Under the pieces are notes generated by a model. It saw only the letters and a program-made list of their open reading frames with translations, was not told the DNA's origin and did no database searches. 45,088 bases of DNA. Origin: Telluria antibiotica. Its GTDB lineage: Bacteria > Pseudomonadota > Gammaproteobacteria > Burkholderiales > Burkholderiaceae_D. The translations under genes and the position numbers were made by a program. Positions 15,958-24,252 of this stretch are shown piece after piece. The stretch spans positions 1-45,088 of the forward strand of contig NZ_JAAQOM010000030.1 in the NCBI RefSeq assembly GCF_011682055.1. The letters are read 5' to 3'. Numbering within the stretch: the stretch's first letter is position 1; every line of letters begins with the position of its first letter.

Positions 15958-16035
15958 CGTAGGGTGGGCACCCCGTGCCCACCAAAACGTCCGCGTGATG
16001 CAAACGCTTGGTGGGCACAGGGTGCCCACCCTACG
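15958..16035. repeat. Paired hairpin repeat between lpdA and zapE
   Basis: Copies at 15958-15983 (CGTAGGGTGGGCACC ... CCCACC) and 16010-16035 (GGTGGGCACAGGGTGCCCACC then CTACG) face away from each other, the opposite order to the pairs between convergent genes. They lie between two genes on the same strand and could shape mRNA processing between lpdA and zapE. Confidence 0.85.
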
Positions 16036-16057
16036 AGGCGATTGCCTCAGATGCTGC

Positions 16058-17491
16058 TTAGAAGTTCAGCGACCGCTTGTCGACGGCGAGCGCGGCTTCC
16101 TTGGTCGCTTCGGACAGGGACGGGTGGGCGTGGCAGATGCGGGCGATGTCTTCCGCCGATGCGCGGAATTCCATCGCGACGACGGCTTCAGAGATCAGCT
16201 CCGACGCGACCGGACCCACGATGTGAACGCCCAGGATTTCGTCGGTCGTCGCGTCGGCCAGGAATTTCACCATGCCCGACGTGTCGCCCAGCGCGCGCGC
16301 ACGGCCGTTGGCCATGAACGGGAACGTGCCGGCCTTGTAGGCGACGCCTTCCTTCTTGAGCTGCTGCTCCGTCTTGCCGACCCACGCGATTTCCGGCGAC
16401 GTGTAGATCACCCACGGAATCGTGTTGAAGTTGACGTGGCCGTGCTGGCCGGCGATGCGCTCGGCGACGGCGACACCCTCTTCTTCCGCCTTGTGCGCCA
16501 GCATCGGGCCGCGCACGACGTCGCCCACGGCCCAGATGCCCGGGACGTTGGTGCGGCATTCGTCGTCGACGGCCACGAAACCGCGCTCGTCCAGCTGCAC
16601 GCCGACGGTCTCGATGCCGAGGCCGTTCGTGTTCGGCACGCGGCCGATCGAGACGATCAGGCGGTCGAACGTCGCGCTCTGCGCGGCGCCGGATGCATCG
16701 GCGTAGTCGACGGTGACGCCGTTGTCGCCCTTGGTGACGCTGTTGATCTTCACGCCCAGCTGGATGTCCAGGCCCTGCTTCGTGAACAGCTTGTGCGCTT
16801 CCTTGGCGATCTGCTCGTCGACCGCGCCCAGGAACGTCGGCAGGCCTTCCAGCACGGTGACCTTGGCGCCGACGCGGCGCCACACGGACCCCATCTCCAG
16901 GCCGATCACGCCGGCGCCGATGACGCCCAGCTTGGCCGGGACGGCGTCGATGGTCAGCGCGCCCGTGTTCGACAGGATGACTTTCTCGTCGAACGGTGCA
17001 CCCGGCAGTTCGCGGGCGTTCGAGCCGGTCGCGATGATCACGTTTTTCGCACTGATCGAATCGGTGGTCGAGCCCGACACGTTGACCGTGTAGCCTTCGC
17101 CTGCCTTGCCGGCGAACGTGCCGCGGCCGTGGAAGAACGTGACCTTGTTCTTCTTGAACAGGTAGACGATGCCGTCGTTGTTGGCCTTGACGACGCCCTC
17201 TTTACGCTTGAGCATCTGGGGCAGGTTCAGCGACAGGCCGGCGACGTCGATGCCGTGCTCGGCGAACGCGTGACCCGCGTGCTCGAAGTGTTCCGACGAT
17301 TGCAGCAGTGCTTTCGACGGGATGCAGCCGACGTTCGTGCAGGTGCCGCCCAGTGCCGGGCCGCCCTTGGCGTTCTGCCATTCGTCGATGCAGGCGGTCT
17401 TGAAGCCCAGCTGTGCTGCGCGGATCGCGGCCACGTAGCCGCCGGGGCCGCCGCCGATCACGACGACGTCGAATTGTTTTTCAGTGCTCAT
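16058..17491 (-). CDS. lpdA: Dihydrolipoyl dehydrogenase (E3)
   Basis: A 477-residue FAD flavoprotein that reoxidises dihydrolipoamide with NAD. The N-terminal dinucleotide fold reads VVVIGGGPGGYVAA, the redox disulfide is C51/C56 in GGTCTNVGCIPSK, a second nucleotide-binding GAGVIGLEMGS serves NAD, and the C-terminal HAHPSLSE gives the catalytic His-Glu dyad supplied across the dimer. Its position downstream of odhA and odhB marks it as E3 of the 2-oxoglutarate dehydrogenase complex, although E3 may also serve other complexes. It is separated from odhB by the PspC/SHOCT gene and a repeat pair. Confidence 0.95.
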   Translation of the reverse strand: MSTEKQFDVVVIGGGPGGYVAAIRAAQLGFKTACIDEWQNAKGGPALGGTCTNVGCIPSKALLQSSEHFEHAGHAFAEHGIDVAGLSLNLPQMLKRKEGVVKANNDGIVYLFKKNKVTFFHGRGTFAGKAGEGYTVNVSGSTTDSISAKNVIIATGSNARELPGAPFDEKVILSNTGALTIDAVPAKLGVIGAGVIGLEMGSVWRRVGAKVTVLEGLPTFLGAVDEQIAKEAHKLFTKQGLDIQLGVKINSVTKGDNGVTVDYADASGAAQSATFDRLIVSIGRVPNTNGLGIETVGVQLDERGFVAVDDECRTNVPGIWAVGDVVRGPMLAHKAEEEGVAVAERIAGQHGHVNFNTIPWVIYTSPEIAWVGKTEQQLKKEGVAYKAGTFPFMANGRARALGDTSGMVKFLADATTDEILGVHIVGPVASELISEAVVAMEFRASAEDIARICHAHPSLSEATKEAALAVDKRSLNF

Positions 17492-17534
17492 GAATCGATT
17501 CCTTGTTTATCCTGATCGCGGAACGCCGGAGTGC

Positions 17535-17615
17535 CGTAGGGTGGGCACCCCTGTGCCCACGCGGACGTTCGCGTCGTGCATGCGTCACGCGTGGGCACGG
17601 GGTGCCCACCCTACG
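17535..17615. repeat. Paired hairpin repeat upstream of lpdA
   Basis: Copies at 17535-17564 (CGTAGGGTGGGCACC ... GCCCACGCGG) and about 17588-17615 (CGCGTGGGCAC ... CCCACCCTACG) lie between the PspC/SHOCT gene and lpdA, both on the minus strand. The order matches the pair at 15958. Confidence 0.85.
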
Positions 17616-17649
17616 ACGTGACCGCATCGACGCCGATCAGGCGTTCAAA

Positions 17650-17985
17650 TTATTCTTCGGGTACGAAAATCCACAACAACAGGTAAATCACGATGCCGAA
17701 CCCGAACGTGACGGTGAACAGCGTGAACACGAGCCGCCACACCCACGCATCCACACCCGATATGCGGGCGAGGCCGCCGCACACGCCACCGAGCCAGCGG
17801 TCGGTGCGCGAGCGGCGCAGGGTGTTCAGCTCGGAGGCGAAGTCGCCCTCGGCCTTGTTCAGGTTCACCGTCGACGAGGCGCCGGACAACACCTTCGCCT
17901 TCGCCTGTTCGTATTCGGCGTCAGTCAGGGCGCCCGCCTGGTGCAGCTCGTGCAGACGCTTGATTTCATCGGAGATCATCATCAT
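17650..17985 (-). CDS. SHOCT and PspC domain membrane protein
   Basis: A 111-residue protein. Residues 6-33 form a SHOCT helix pair (RLHELHQAGALTDAEYEQ), and about 58-111 form a PspC domain (DRWLGGVCGGLARISGVD) with one strong membrane segment ending YLLLWIFVPEE. PspC proteins help sense or counter envelope stress; SHOCT domains are short oligomerisation tails. It lies between odhB and lpdA on the same strand, an unusual insertion into the dehydrogenase gene set. Three consecutive ATG codons start the frame after GGAAGGGA, so the exact first Met is uncertain. Confidence 0.85.
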   Translation of the reverse strand: MMMISDEIKRLHELHQAGALTDAEYEQAKAKVLSGASSTVNLNKAEGDFASELNTLRRSRTDRWLGGVCGGLARISGVDAWVWRLVFTLFTVTFGFGIVIYLLLWIFVPEE

Positions 17986-18009
17986 TCCCTTCCATCAGAC
18001 ACAGCACGA

Positions 18010-18028
18010 GCGCGCCAGGCCGGCGCGC
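18010..18028 (-). other. GC-rich hairpin downstream of odhB
   Basis: Arms GCGCGCC and GGCGCGC with a five-base loop lie between odhB and the PspC/SHOCT gene. There is no T-run, so it is not a standard intrinsic terminator; it may stabilise the odhB mRNA end. Confidence 0.35.
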
Positions 18029-18046
18029 CCTTCCCGAAGCGCGTGA

Positions 18047-19324
18047 TTACAGGTCGAGCAGCAGGCGGGCCGGATCTTCCAGCGCGTCCTTCATCGCGAC
18101 CAGGCCCAGGACGGCTTCGCGGCCGTCGATGATGCGGTGGTCGTACGACATCGCCAGGTAGTTCATCGGACGGATGACGATCTGGCCGTTCTCCACGACG
18201 GCGCGGTCCTTGGTTGCGTGCACGCCCAGGATCGCCGACTGCGGCGGGTTGATGATCGGGGTCGACAGCATCGAGCCGAAGGTGCCGCCGTTCGAGATCG
18301 AGAACGTACCGCCCGTCAGGTCTTCCAGCGTCAACTTGCCGTCCTTGGCTTTCTGGCCGAATTCACCGATCTTCTTCTCGATCTCGGCGATCGACATCTG
18401 GTCGGCGTTGCGCAGGATCGGCACGACGAGGCCGCGCGGCGACCCGACGGCGATACCGATGTCGAAGTAGCCGTGGTAGATGATGTCGTTACCGTCGACC
18501 GACGCGTTCAGGATCGGGTACTTCTTCAGCGCGGCGACGGCGGCCTTGACGAAGAACGACATGAAGCCCAGCTTGACGCCGTGTTCCTTCTCGAACTTGT
18601 CCTTGTACTTGGCGCGCATTTCCATCACGGGCGCCATGTTGACTTCGTTGAACGTCGTCAGGATGGCGTTGGTCGACTGCGATTGCAGCAGGCGCTCGGC
18701 GATACGGGCGCGCAGGCGGCTCATCGGCACGCGCTCTTCCGGACGGTCGCCCAGGTTCACGGCCGGTGCAGCGACTTGCGGCAGGGCTGCCTTCGGCGCG
18801 GCTTGCTGCAGCGGTGCCGGTGCGGCCACAGCCGGCTTGTTGGCGACGGCGGCCAAAGCATCGCCCTTGGTCACGCGGCCGTCACGGCCGGTGCCGGTGG
18901 CATCGGCGGCCGTCATGTTGTTGTCGGCCAGGATCTTGGCGGCGGCCGGCATGGCGACGTCGCCTTTCGAGCCGGCCGGCGCTCCGGCGGTCGAAGCGCC
19001 AGCGGCCGGTGCGGCGGCCGGAGCGGCTTCAGCGGCGGCGGCCGGGGCGGTGGTGACCTGCAGCGGGCTCACGCCGGCCGAGGCTTCGGTATCGATGATG
19101 GCGATGACTTCACCCGAGACGACGGTACCGCCGTCGTTCTTGATGATTTGCACGATCACGCCGGCAGCCGGTGCCGGCAGTTCCAGGACCACCTTGTCGG
19201 TCTCGATGTCGATCAGGTTCTCGTCGCGCGAGACGGCTTCGCCGACTTTCTTGTGCCACGACAGCAGGGTCGCTTCGGCGACCGATTCCGACAATTGGGG
19301 GACCTTGACTTCGATTTGTGCCAT
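18047..19324 (-). CDS. sucB: Dihydrolipoyllysine succinyltransferase (E2 of 2-oxoglutarate dehydrogenase)
   Basis: A 425-residue E2 core protein (also called odhB). One lipoyl domain (1-76) has the lipoylated Lys44 in ETDKVVLE, followed by an Ala/Pro-rich linker, a peripheral-subunit-binding domain (about 123-160, AKILADNNMTAAD), a second linker, and the catalytic domain with SYDHRIIDG (His396, Asp400). It transfers the succinyl group from lipoamide to CoA. GGAG eight bases before the ATG supports the start. It is separated from sucA by 138 bases containing hairpins and a strong terminator, so E2 expression is probably tuned apart from E1. Confidence 0.96.
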   Translation of the reverse strand: MAQIEVKVPQLSESVAEATLLSWHKKVGEAVSRDENLIDIETDKVVLELPAPAAGVIVQIIKNDGGTVVSGEVIAIIDTEASAGVSPLQVTTAPAAAAEAAPAAAPAAGASTAGAPAGSKGDVAMPAAAKILADNNMTAADATGTGRDGRVTKGDALAAVANKPAVAAPAPLQQAAPKAALPQVAAPAVNLGDRPEERVPMSRLRARIAERLLQSQSTNAILTTFNEVNMAPVMEMRAKYKDKFEKEHGVKLGFMSFFVKAAVAALKKYPILNASVDGNDIIYHGYFDIGIAVGSPRGLVVPILRNADQMSIAEIEKKIGEFGQKAKDGKLTLEDLTGGTFSISNGGTFGSMLSTPIINPPQSAILGVHATKDRAVVENGQIVIRPMNYLAMSYDHRIIDGREAVLGLVAMKDALEDPARLLLDL

Positions 19325-19352
19325 TTAAAAAACTCCGTTTTTGTATTCTGTG

Positions 19353-19381
19353 CAAAAAACCCCGCGCGATCGGCGCGGGGT
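19353..19381 (-). terminator. Strong intrinsic terminator between sucA and sucB
   Basis: On the minus strand CCCCGCGC pairs perfectly with GCGCGGGG around a five-base loop (19360-19380), extended by an A-T pair and followed by a run of six T. It lies after sucA and 29 bases before the sucB start codon, where it would end or attenuate sucA transcripts. Confidence 0.75.
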
Positions 19382-19409
19382 CAATGAGCGCCGCTTATTT
19401 GGTGAGAAG

Positions 19410-19477
19410 CCGCACGCGCGAGCGTGTGGCGCCTCTCGTCCTCACCCCGTGAGGACGAGTCCTCACTTGGTGAGGAC
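19410..19477 (-). repeat. Three stacked hairpins at the 3' end of sucA
   Basis: Hairpin one, GTCCTCAC-TTG-GTGAGGAC (19459-19477), contains the sucA stop codon. Hairpin two (19435-19459) has an 11-base perfect stem around GTCCTCAC-CCC-GTGAGGAC and shares its arm sequence with the first. Hairpin three (19410-19429) pairs CCGCACGC with GCGTGTGG with one mismatch. The terminator at 19353 follows. Confidence 0.7.
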
Positions 19478-22318
19478 GAACCCTTTCAACTTCGAGAACG
19501 CGGTGTCCAGCAGTTCCTTCTGCTGCGCCACGTGCTTGTCGGTGTACCCGACGGCAGGCGACGCGGAAGCCGGACGGCCGGCGTACGCCAGGCGCTGGCC
19601 GGTTTCCATGCTTTCGAACACGTTGTGCTGGATCTGGAACCACGGGCCCTGGTTCTGCGGCTCGTCCTGCGTCCACACGACTTCGGTGGCGTTCGGGAAC
19701 TTCTTCAGTTCGGCCTGGAACGCCTTGTGCGGGAACGGATACAGCTGCTCGATACGGATGATGGCCGTGTCGGTCGTGCCGCGCGTCTTGCGTGCGTTGA
19801 CGAGGTCGTAGTACACCTTGCCCGAGCAGACGATCACGCGCTTGACCTTGTTGGCGTCGATCTTCTCGTCCAGTTCGCCGATGACGGTCTGGAAGCCGCC
19901 CTTGGCCAGGTCGGTCAGCGGCGAGCCGGCGTCCTTGTTACGCAGCAGCGACTTCGGCGTGAAGATGACGAGCGGCTTGCGGAACTGGCGCACCATCTGG
20001 CGGCGCAGCAGGTGGAAGATCTGCGCGGCCGTCGTCGGCTGCACGACTTGCATGTTGTGGTCGGCGGACAGCTGCAGGAAGCGCTCGATGCGGGCCGACG
20101 AGTGCTCCGGACCCTGGCCTTCATAGCCGTGCGGCAGCATCATGACGAGACCCGACGCGCGGCCCCACTTCACTTCGCCCGACGCGATGAACTGGTCGAT
20201 CACGACCTGCGCACCGTTCACGAAGTCGCCGAACTGGCCTTCCCAGATCGTCAGCGTGTTCGGCTCGGCGGTCGAGTAGCCGTATTCGAAGCCGAGCACC
20301 GCTTCTTCCGACAGCACGGAGTCGATGACGGTGAAGTTGGCCTGGTTGTCCGACACGTTGGCCAGCGGCAGGTAGATGCCCTGGTCCCAGCGCTCGCGGT
20401 TCTGGTCGTGCAGCACGGCGTGGCGGTGCACGAACGTGCCGCGGCCGGCGTCCTGGCCCGACAGGCGCACTGCGTAGCCCGAGGCCAGCAGCGATGCGTA
20501 GGCAAGGTGTTCGCCCATGCCCCAGTCGAGGTTCAGTTCGCCCTGGCCCATCTTGGAGCGGTCGGCCAGCACTTTCTCGACGAGCGAGTGCAGCTTGAAG
20601 TTTTCCGGCACGGTCGTGATGCGCTGGGACAGGCGTTTCAGCTCGGTCAGCGGCACGGCGGTGTCGGCGGCGTCGGTCCACTTCTTGTTCAGGAACGGCG
20701 CCCAGTCGACGGCGTACTTGTTCTTGAAGTCGGTCAGGACCGGGTCGACCGTGTGCTTGCCGGCGTCCATCGCGGCGCGGTACTCGGCCACGAGCTGGTC
20801 GCCGCCGTCGGCGGCGATGGTGCCTTGCGCGGCCAGCTTGTCCGCGTACAGCTTGCGGGTGCCCGGGTGCTTGGCGATCTTCTTGTACATCAGCGGCTGG
20901 GTCAGGGCCGGGGTGTCCTGCTCGTTGTGGCCCAGCTTGCGGTAGCAGATCACGTCGACGACGATGTCTTTATGGAACTCGGTGCGGTAGTCCATCGCCA
21001 GTTGCGAGGCCAGCACGACGGCTTCCGGATCGTCCGCGTTCACGTGCAGCACCGGTGCCTCGATCATCTTGACGACGTCGGTGCAGTACAGCGTCGAGCG
21101 CGCGTCGCGCGGGTCGGACGTGGTGAAGCCGATCTGGTTGTTGATGACGATGTGGACGGTGCCGCCCGTGCCGTAGCCGCGGGTCTGCGCCAGGTTCAGG
21201 GTTTCCATCACGACGCCCTGGCCGGCGAACGCAGCGTCGCCGTGCACGAGGATCGGCAGGACTTCCTTGCCCTGGCGGTCGCCGCGGCGCTCCATGCGCG
21301 CCTTGACCGAACCTTCGACGACCGGGTTGACGATTTCCAGGTGCGACGGGTTGAACGCCAGCGACAGGTGGACGGGGCCGCCCGGGGTCGAGATGTCGCT
21401 CGAGAAGCCCTGGTGGTATTTGACGTCGCCGGCCGGCAGGTCGTCGGCGTGCTTGCCTTCGAATTCCTCGAACAGGTCGGACGGGGCCTTGCCCAGCGTG
21501 TTGACCAGGACGTTCAGGCGGCCGCGGTGGGCCATGCCGATGACGATTTCCTGCACGCCGTGCTCGCCGGCGCGGCGGATCACTTCGTCCATCGAGGCGA
21601 TGAACGATTCGCCGCCTTCCAGCGAGAAGCGCTTGGCGCCGACGTACTTGGTGTGGAGGTAGCGCTCCAGGCCTTCGGCCGCGGTCAGGCGCTCGAGGAT
21701 GTGTTTTTTCTTTTCAGCGGTGAAGGTCGGGGTCGAGCGGATCGACTCGAGCTTCTCCTGCAGCCAGCGCTTCTCGGTCGGATCGCTGACGTACATGAAT
21801 TCTGCGCCGATGGAACGGCAATAGGTGTCGCGCAACATGTTCAGCAGGTCGCGCAGCGAGGCTTCTTCCTGGCCGAAGTAGGTGTTGCTGATGTTGAACT
21901 TGGTGTCCAGGTCGGCTTCGGTGAAGCCGTAGAAGGACGGATCCAGTTCCGGGATCGGCGGACGCTCCTGGCGCTGCAGCGGGTCGAGGTTGGCCCAGCG
22001 CGAACCGAGGTAGCGGTAGGCGGCGATCAGCTGGGTCACGGCGACGCGCTTGCGGCCGAGCTCGGCGTCCGGCGAGGCGGTCACGGTGCGGATCGGGCCC
22101 TGCTTGGCGCGTTCGGCGAACGAAGCGATCACGGACGAGTGATCCACGTCCGGCTTGGCGGTACCGTCGACGGCGGGCATGTGCTGCATCGCGTCGAAAT
22201 AGGCGCGCCAGTTGTCCGGCACGGAACCCGGGTTGTTCAGGTACGCTTCGTACAACTCTTCCACGTACGGCGCATTACCGCCGAACAGGTACGAGTTGGC
22301 GTTATATTGTTGCATCAT
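19463..22318 (-). CDS. sucA: 2-oxoglutarate dehydrogenase E1
   Basis: A 951-residue thiamine-diphosphate enzyme (also odhA) that decarboxylates 2-oxoglutarate and passes the succinyl group to E2. The N-terminal helix (YLFGGNAPYVEELYEAYL) is the E2-binding type found in this family. Later blocks include GMAHRGRLNVLVN, HGDAAFAGQGVV, VVDVICYRKLGHNEQD and the transketolase-like half with LPHGYEGQGPEHSSAR. Length matches the family. AGGTGA six bases upstream supports the first of two adjacent ATG codons. The gene leads the sucA-sucB-(pspC)-lpdA series. The C-terminus is coded inside a hairpin (see 19410-19477). Confidence 0.96.
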   Translation of the reverse strand: MMQQYNANSYLFGGNAPYVEELYEAYLNNPGSVPDNWRAYFDAMQHMPAVDGTAKPDVDHSSVIASFAERAKQGPIRTVTASPDAELGRKRVAVTQLIAAYRYLGSRWANLDPLQRQERPPIPELDPSFYGFTEADLDTKFNISNTYFGQEEASLRDLLNMLRDTYCRSIGAEFMYVSDPTEKRWLQEKLESIRSTPTFTAEKKKHILERLTAAEGLERYLHTKYVGAKRFSLEGGESFIASMDEVIRRAGEHGVQEIVIGMAHRGRLNVLVNTLGKAPSDLFEEFEGKHADDLPAGDVKYHQGFSSDISTPGGPVHLSLAFNPSHLEIVNPVVEGSVKARMERRGDRQGKEVLPILVHGDAAFAGQGVVMETLNLAQTRGYGTGGTVHIVINNQIGFTTSDPRDARSTLYCTDVVKMIEAPVLHVNADDPEAVVLASQLAMDYRTEFHKDIVVDVICYRKLGHNEQDTPALTQPLMYKKIAKHPGTRKLYADKLAAQGTIAADGGDQLVAEYRAAMDAGKHTVDPVLTDFKNKYAVDWAPFLNKKWTDAADTAVPLTELKRLSQRITTVPENFKLHSLVEKVLADRSKMGQGELNLDWGMGEHLAYASLLASGYAVRLSGQDAGRGTFVHRHAVLHDQNRERWDQGIYLPLANVSDNQANFTVIDSVLSEEAVLGFEYGYSTAEPNTLTIWEGQFGDFVNGAQVVIDQFIASGEVKWGRASGLVMMLPHGYEGQGPEHSSARIERFLQLSADHNMQVVQPTTAAQIFHLLRRQMVRQFRKPLVIFTPKSLLRNKDAGSPLTDLAKGGFQTVIGELDEKIDANKVKRVIVCSGKVYYDLVNARKTRGTTDTAIIRIEQLYPFPHKAFQAELKKFPNATEVVWTQDEPQNQGPWFQIQHNVFESMETGQRLAYAGRPASASPAVGYTDKHVAQQKELLDTAFSKLKGFVLTK

Positions 22319-22481
22319 TCTTGCTCACCTTTCTTCGCGTTTCGCGATTTTAGGGCGGGTTAATCTAACCTTCCGCGACACGGCCTGACCGGTTAGCGGA
22401 TCGCACTTACTACATATCAAGTTGTGGGGGAAGGACTTTGCAGGCAAATCAATGCGGCCGACCTGCCCAATTGCGCACGGT

Positions 22482-22510
22482 ATTGTAACGCAAGGATAGC
22501 GAAGCGACAG
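22482..22510 (-). promoter_or_regulatory. Candidate sigma-70 promoter for sucA
   Basis: On the minus strand TACAAT (22482-22487) lies 17 bases after CTGTCG (22505-22510). The -10 is one base from consensus, the -35 is poor. It would start transcription about 155 bases before the sucA start codon, leaving a long leader. Read by eye only. Confidence 0.35.
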
Positions 22511-22572
22511 GCCCCGGGCCGTGTTTTTCGGGGTTTCCAACGTTTTTATTCAATTTGTCAACAACAACGTGA

Positions 22573-22590
22573 CGGGGCCCGGCGGCCCCG
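22573..22590 (-). other. GC hairpin after the carboxylesterase gene
   Basis: CGGGGCC and GGCCCCG pair perfectly around a four-base loop 35 bases beyond the esterase stop. No T-run follows on the minus strand, so it is a possible transcript end but not a classical terminator. The rest of the 300-base gap to sucA holds only the candidate promoter. Confidence 0.35.
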
Positions 22591-22624
22591 CCGGATGGCG
22601 ATCATTATCGTTTAGACATTCCCG

Positions 22625-24067
22625 TCAGCGCCCGGCCGCGGCCACCGTCGTCGCGTCGATCTCGGCGCCCCACGGATCGCGCTGCGCGACGGGCTTGCCG
22701 TCCGCCGCGAAATCCATGATGACGTCCTTGTCGCCCGCATAGCGCGGCCATGCCGGCAGGCCGCCGCCGTTCGGATCGCCCTGCTTTGCGAAGTTCACGA
22801 GGTAGGCGCTCATCGCGCGGCCCATCGCGACGTCCTTCTTCGTGGCCACGGCACCGTACTTGACGTCGACCGTGGAGAAGAAATACGGGATGTCGCTGGC
22901 GTGCTGCGCGCCGGGCTTGCCGATGCTGTCCGCCACGTACGAGAAGCGGTACGCATACACGGGCACGCCGTGCGCGGCGAGGCGCCCGGCCAGGCTGCGC
23001 GCGCCCGCGACCATGAATCCGGTCCTGCCGCCGATGTCCGCGCTCGTCGCGCCGATCATCACGGGCACCTTGGCGAACCGCCCGGACGCGAACGCGGCGC
23101 CCGTGTCGACCGCGACCTTGCCGTCCGCGAACGGGCCGAAATACGTAGCCGGGTCCTGCGGCGCGCGATTGGCCAGGTTCATGCCGTCGACGACCTGGTC
23201 GGCCGGCAGCGCGCGCAGCTTGTCCAGCGCGTGCGGATCGTCCGCGGCGATGCCCTTGGCCGCCGCGAAGTTGGCGCCGATCCGTTCGACGGCCGCCAGG
23301 CCCGGGTCGGGCGACGTGCCATCGCCGCCGGACAGCACGACGGCCTTCGCGAACAGGCCCCGCGCCTGCGGCGACGCGAGCAGCGCGTTGACGGACATGC
23401 CGCCGGCCGATTCGCCCATGATCGTCACGTTGGCCGCGTCGCCGCCGAACGCCGCCACGTTGCGCTTCACCCAGCGCAGCGCGGCCAGCTGGTCCATATA
23501 GCCGTAGTTCCCCAGCGGCTCGCCGGCACCGTTCGCCTGTTGCGTCAGTTGTGGATGGGCGAAGAAGCCGAAGCGGCCCAGCCGGTAATTGAAGCTGACC
23601 AGCACCACACCCTGTTTCGCCAGCGCGGCCCCGGCGTACGTCGGCGGCGACGAACCGCCGTTGACGAAGCCGCCGCCGTAGATCCACACGATCACGGGCA
23701 GCCTGTGCGCCGCGCGCACGGTCGCCGGGCGCCACACGTTCACGTACAGGCAGTCCTCGGCCGGCGGCGTGCCGAGCGGCGCCGCGTCGCTGGGGAACGG
23801 CAGTTGCATGCAGTCGTTGCCGTACGCCTGCGCCTGGCGCACACCGGACCACGCGGCGGCCGGCTGCGGCGCGCGCCAGCGCAACACGCCGACAGGCGGC
23901 GCGGCGAACGGGATGCCCTTCCAGCTGGCCACGCCGCCCGCGACGGCGCCCTGCACCTCGCCCGTGTCGATGGCGACGACGGGGCCGCTGGCCGCCTGGG
24001 CCGGTGCTGTGGCGAACATCGGCGATAACGCAAACATCAACAGGGGCAGCGCGCGTGGACTGGGCAT
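22625..24067 (-). CDS. Secreted type-B carboxylesterase
   Basis: A 480-residue alpha/beta hydrolase of the carboxylesterase/acetylcholinesterase class. A signal peptide ends near APAQA (residue 26). The family block EDCLYVNVWRP, oxyanion-hole GGGF (131-134), nucleophile Ser220 in GESAGG, and the late His in GAQHASDIPYFF complete the picture; it should hydrolyse carboxylic esters in the periplasm or outside the cell. It is somewhat shorter than the usual 500-550 residues. AAGGAG upstream supports the ATG. It is divergent from the SGNH esterase gene, 185 bases away, which suggests shared control, although the substrates are unknown. Confidence 0.88.
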   Translation of the reverse strand: MPSPRALPLLMFALSPMFATAPAQAASGPVVAIDTGEVQGAVAGGVASWKGIPFAAPPVGVLRWRAPQPAAAWSGVRQAQAYGNDCMQLPFPSDAAPLGTPPAEDCLYVNVWRPATVRAAHRLPVIVWIYGGGFVNGGSSPPTYAGAALAKQGVVLVSFNYRLGRFGFFAHPQLTQQANGAGEPLGNYGYMDQLAALRWVKRNVAAFGGDAANVTIMGESAGGMSVNALLASPQARGLFAKAVVLSGGDGTSPDPGLAAVERIGANFAAAKGIAADDPHALDKLRALPADQVVDGMNLANRAPQDPATYFGPFADGKVAVDTGAAFASGRFAKVPVMIGATSADIGGRTGFMVAGARSLAGRLAAHGVPVYAYRFSYVADSIGKPGAQHASDIPYFFSTVDVKYGAVATKKDVAMGRAMSAYLVNFAKQGDPNGGGLPAWPRYAGDKDVIMDFAADGKPVAQRDPWGAEIDATTVAAAGR

Positions 24068-24252
24068 GGATCGTCTCCTTTTTGGTGGGGGATGGGTGGC
24101 CGGGAATGAGGCAAACGTGGGCCGATGCTAAAGAGAGGATGGCAACACGTCAATGGGCGTCCGCGCCGCGCCGGGCTAGCACATGTAATAGTTGATGCGG
24201 CGACAACAGGATGTGAGCATGCGTCTTCTCGTCGACTCCCGTTATCCCTGCC

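Noticed and set aside
15926..16018. N-terminal extension of zapE to 16018
   Set aside because: The extra residues (VGTGCPPY and flanks) are translated hairpin repeat; the family N-terminus begins at the ATG at 15925.
19424..22363. 979-codon open frame antisense to sucA
   Set aside because: Same artefact of third-position GC bias. The minus strand encodes a full-length E1 enzyme.
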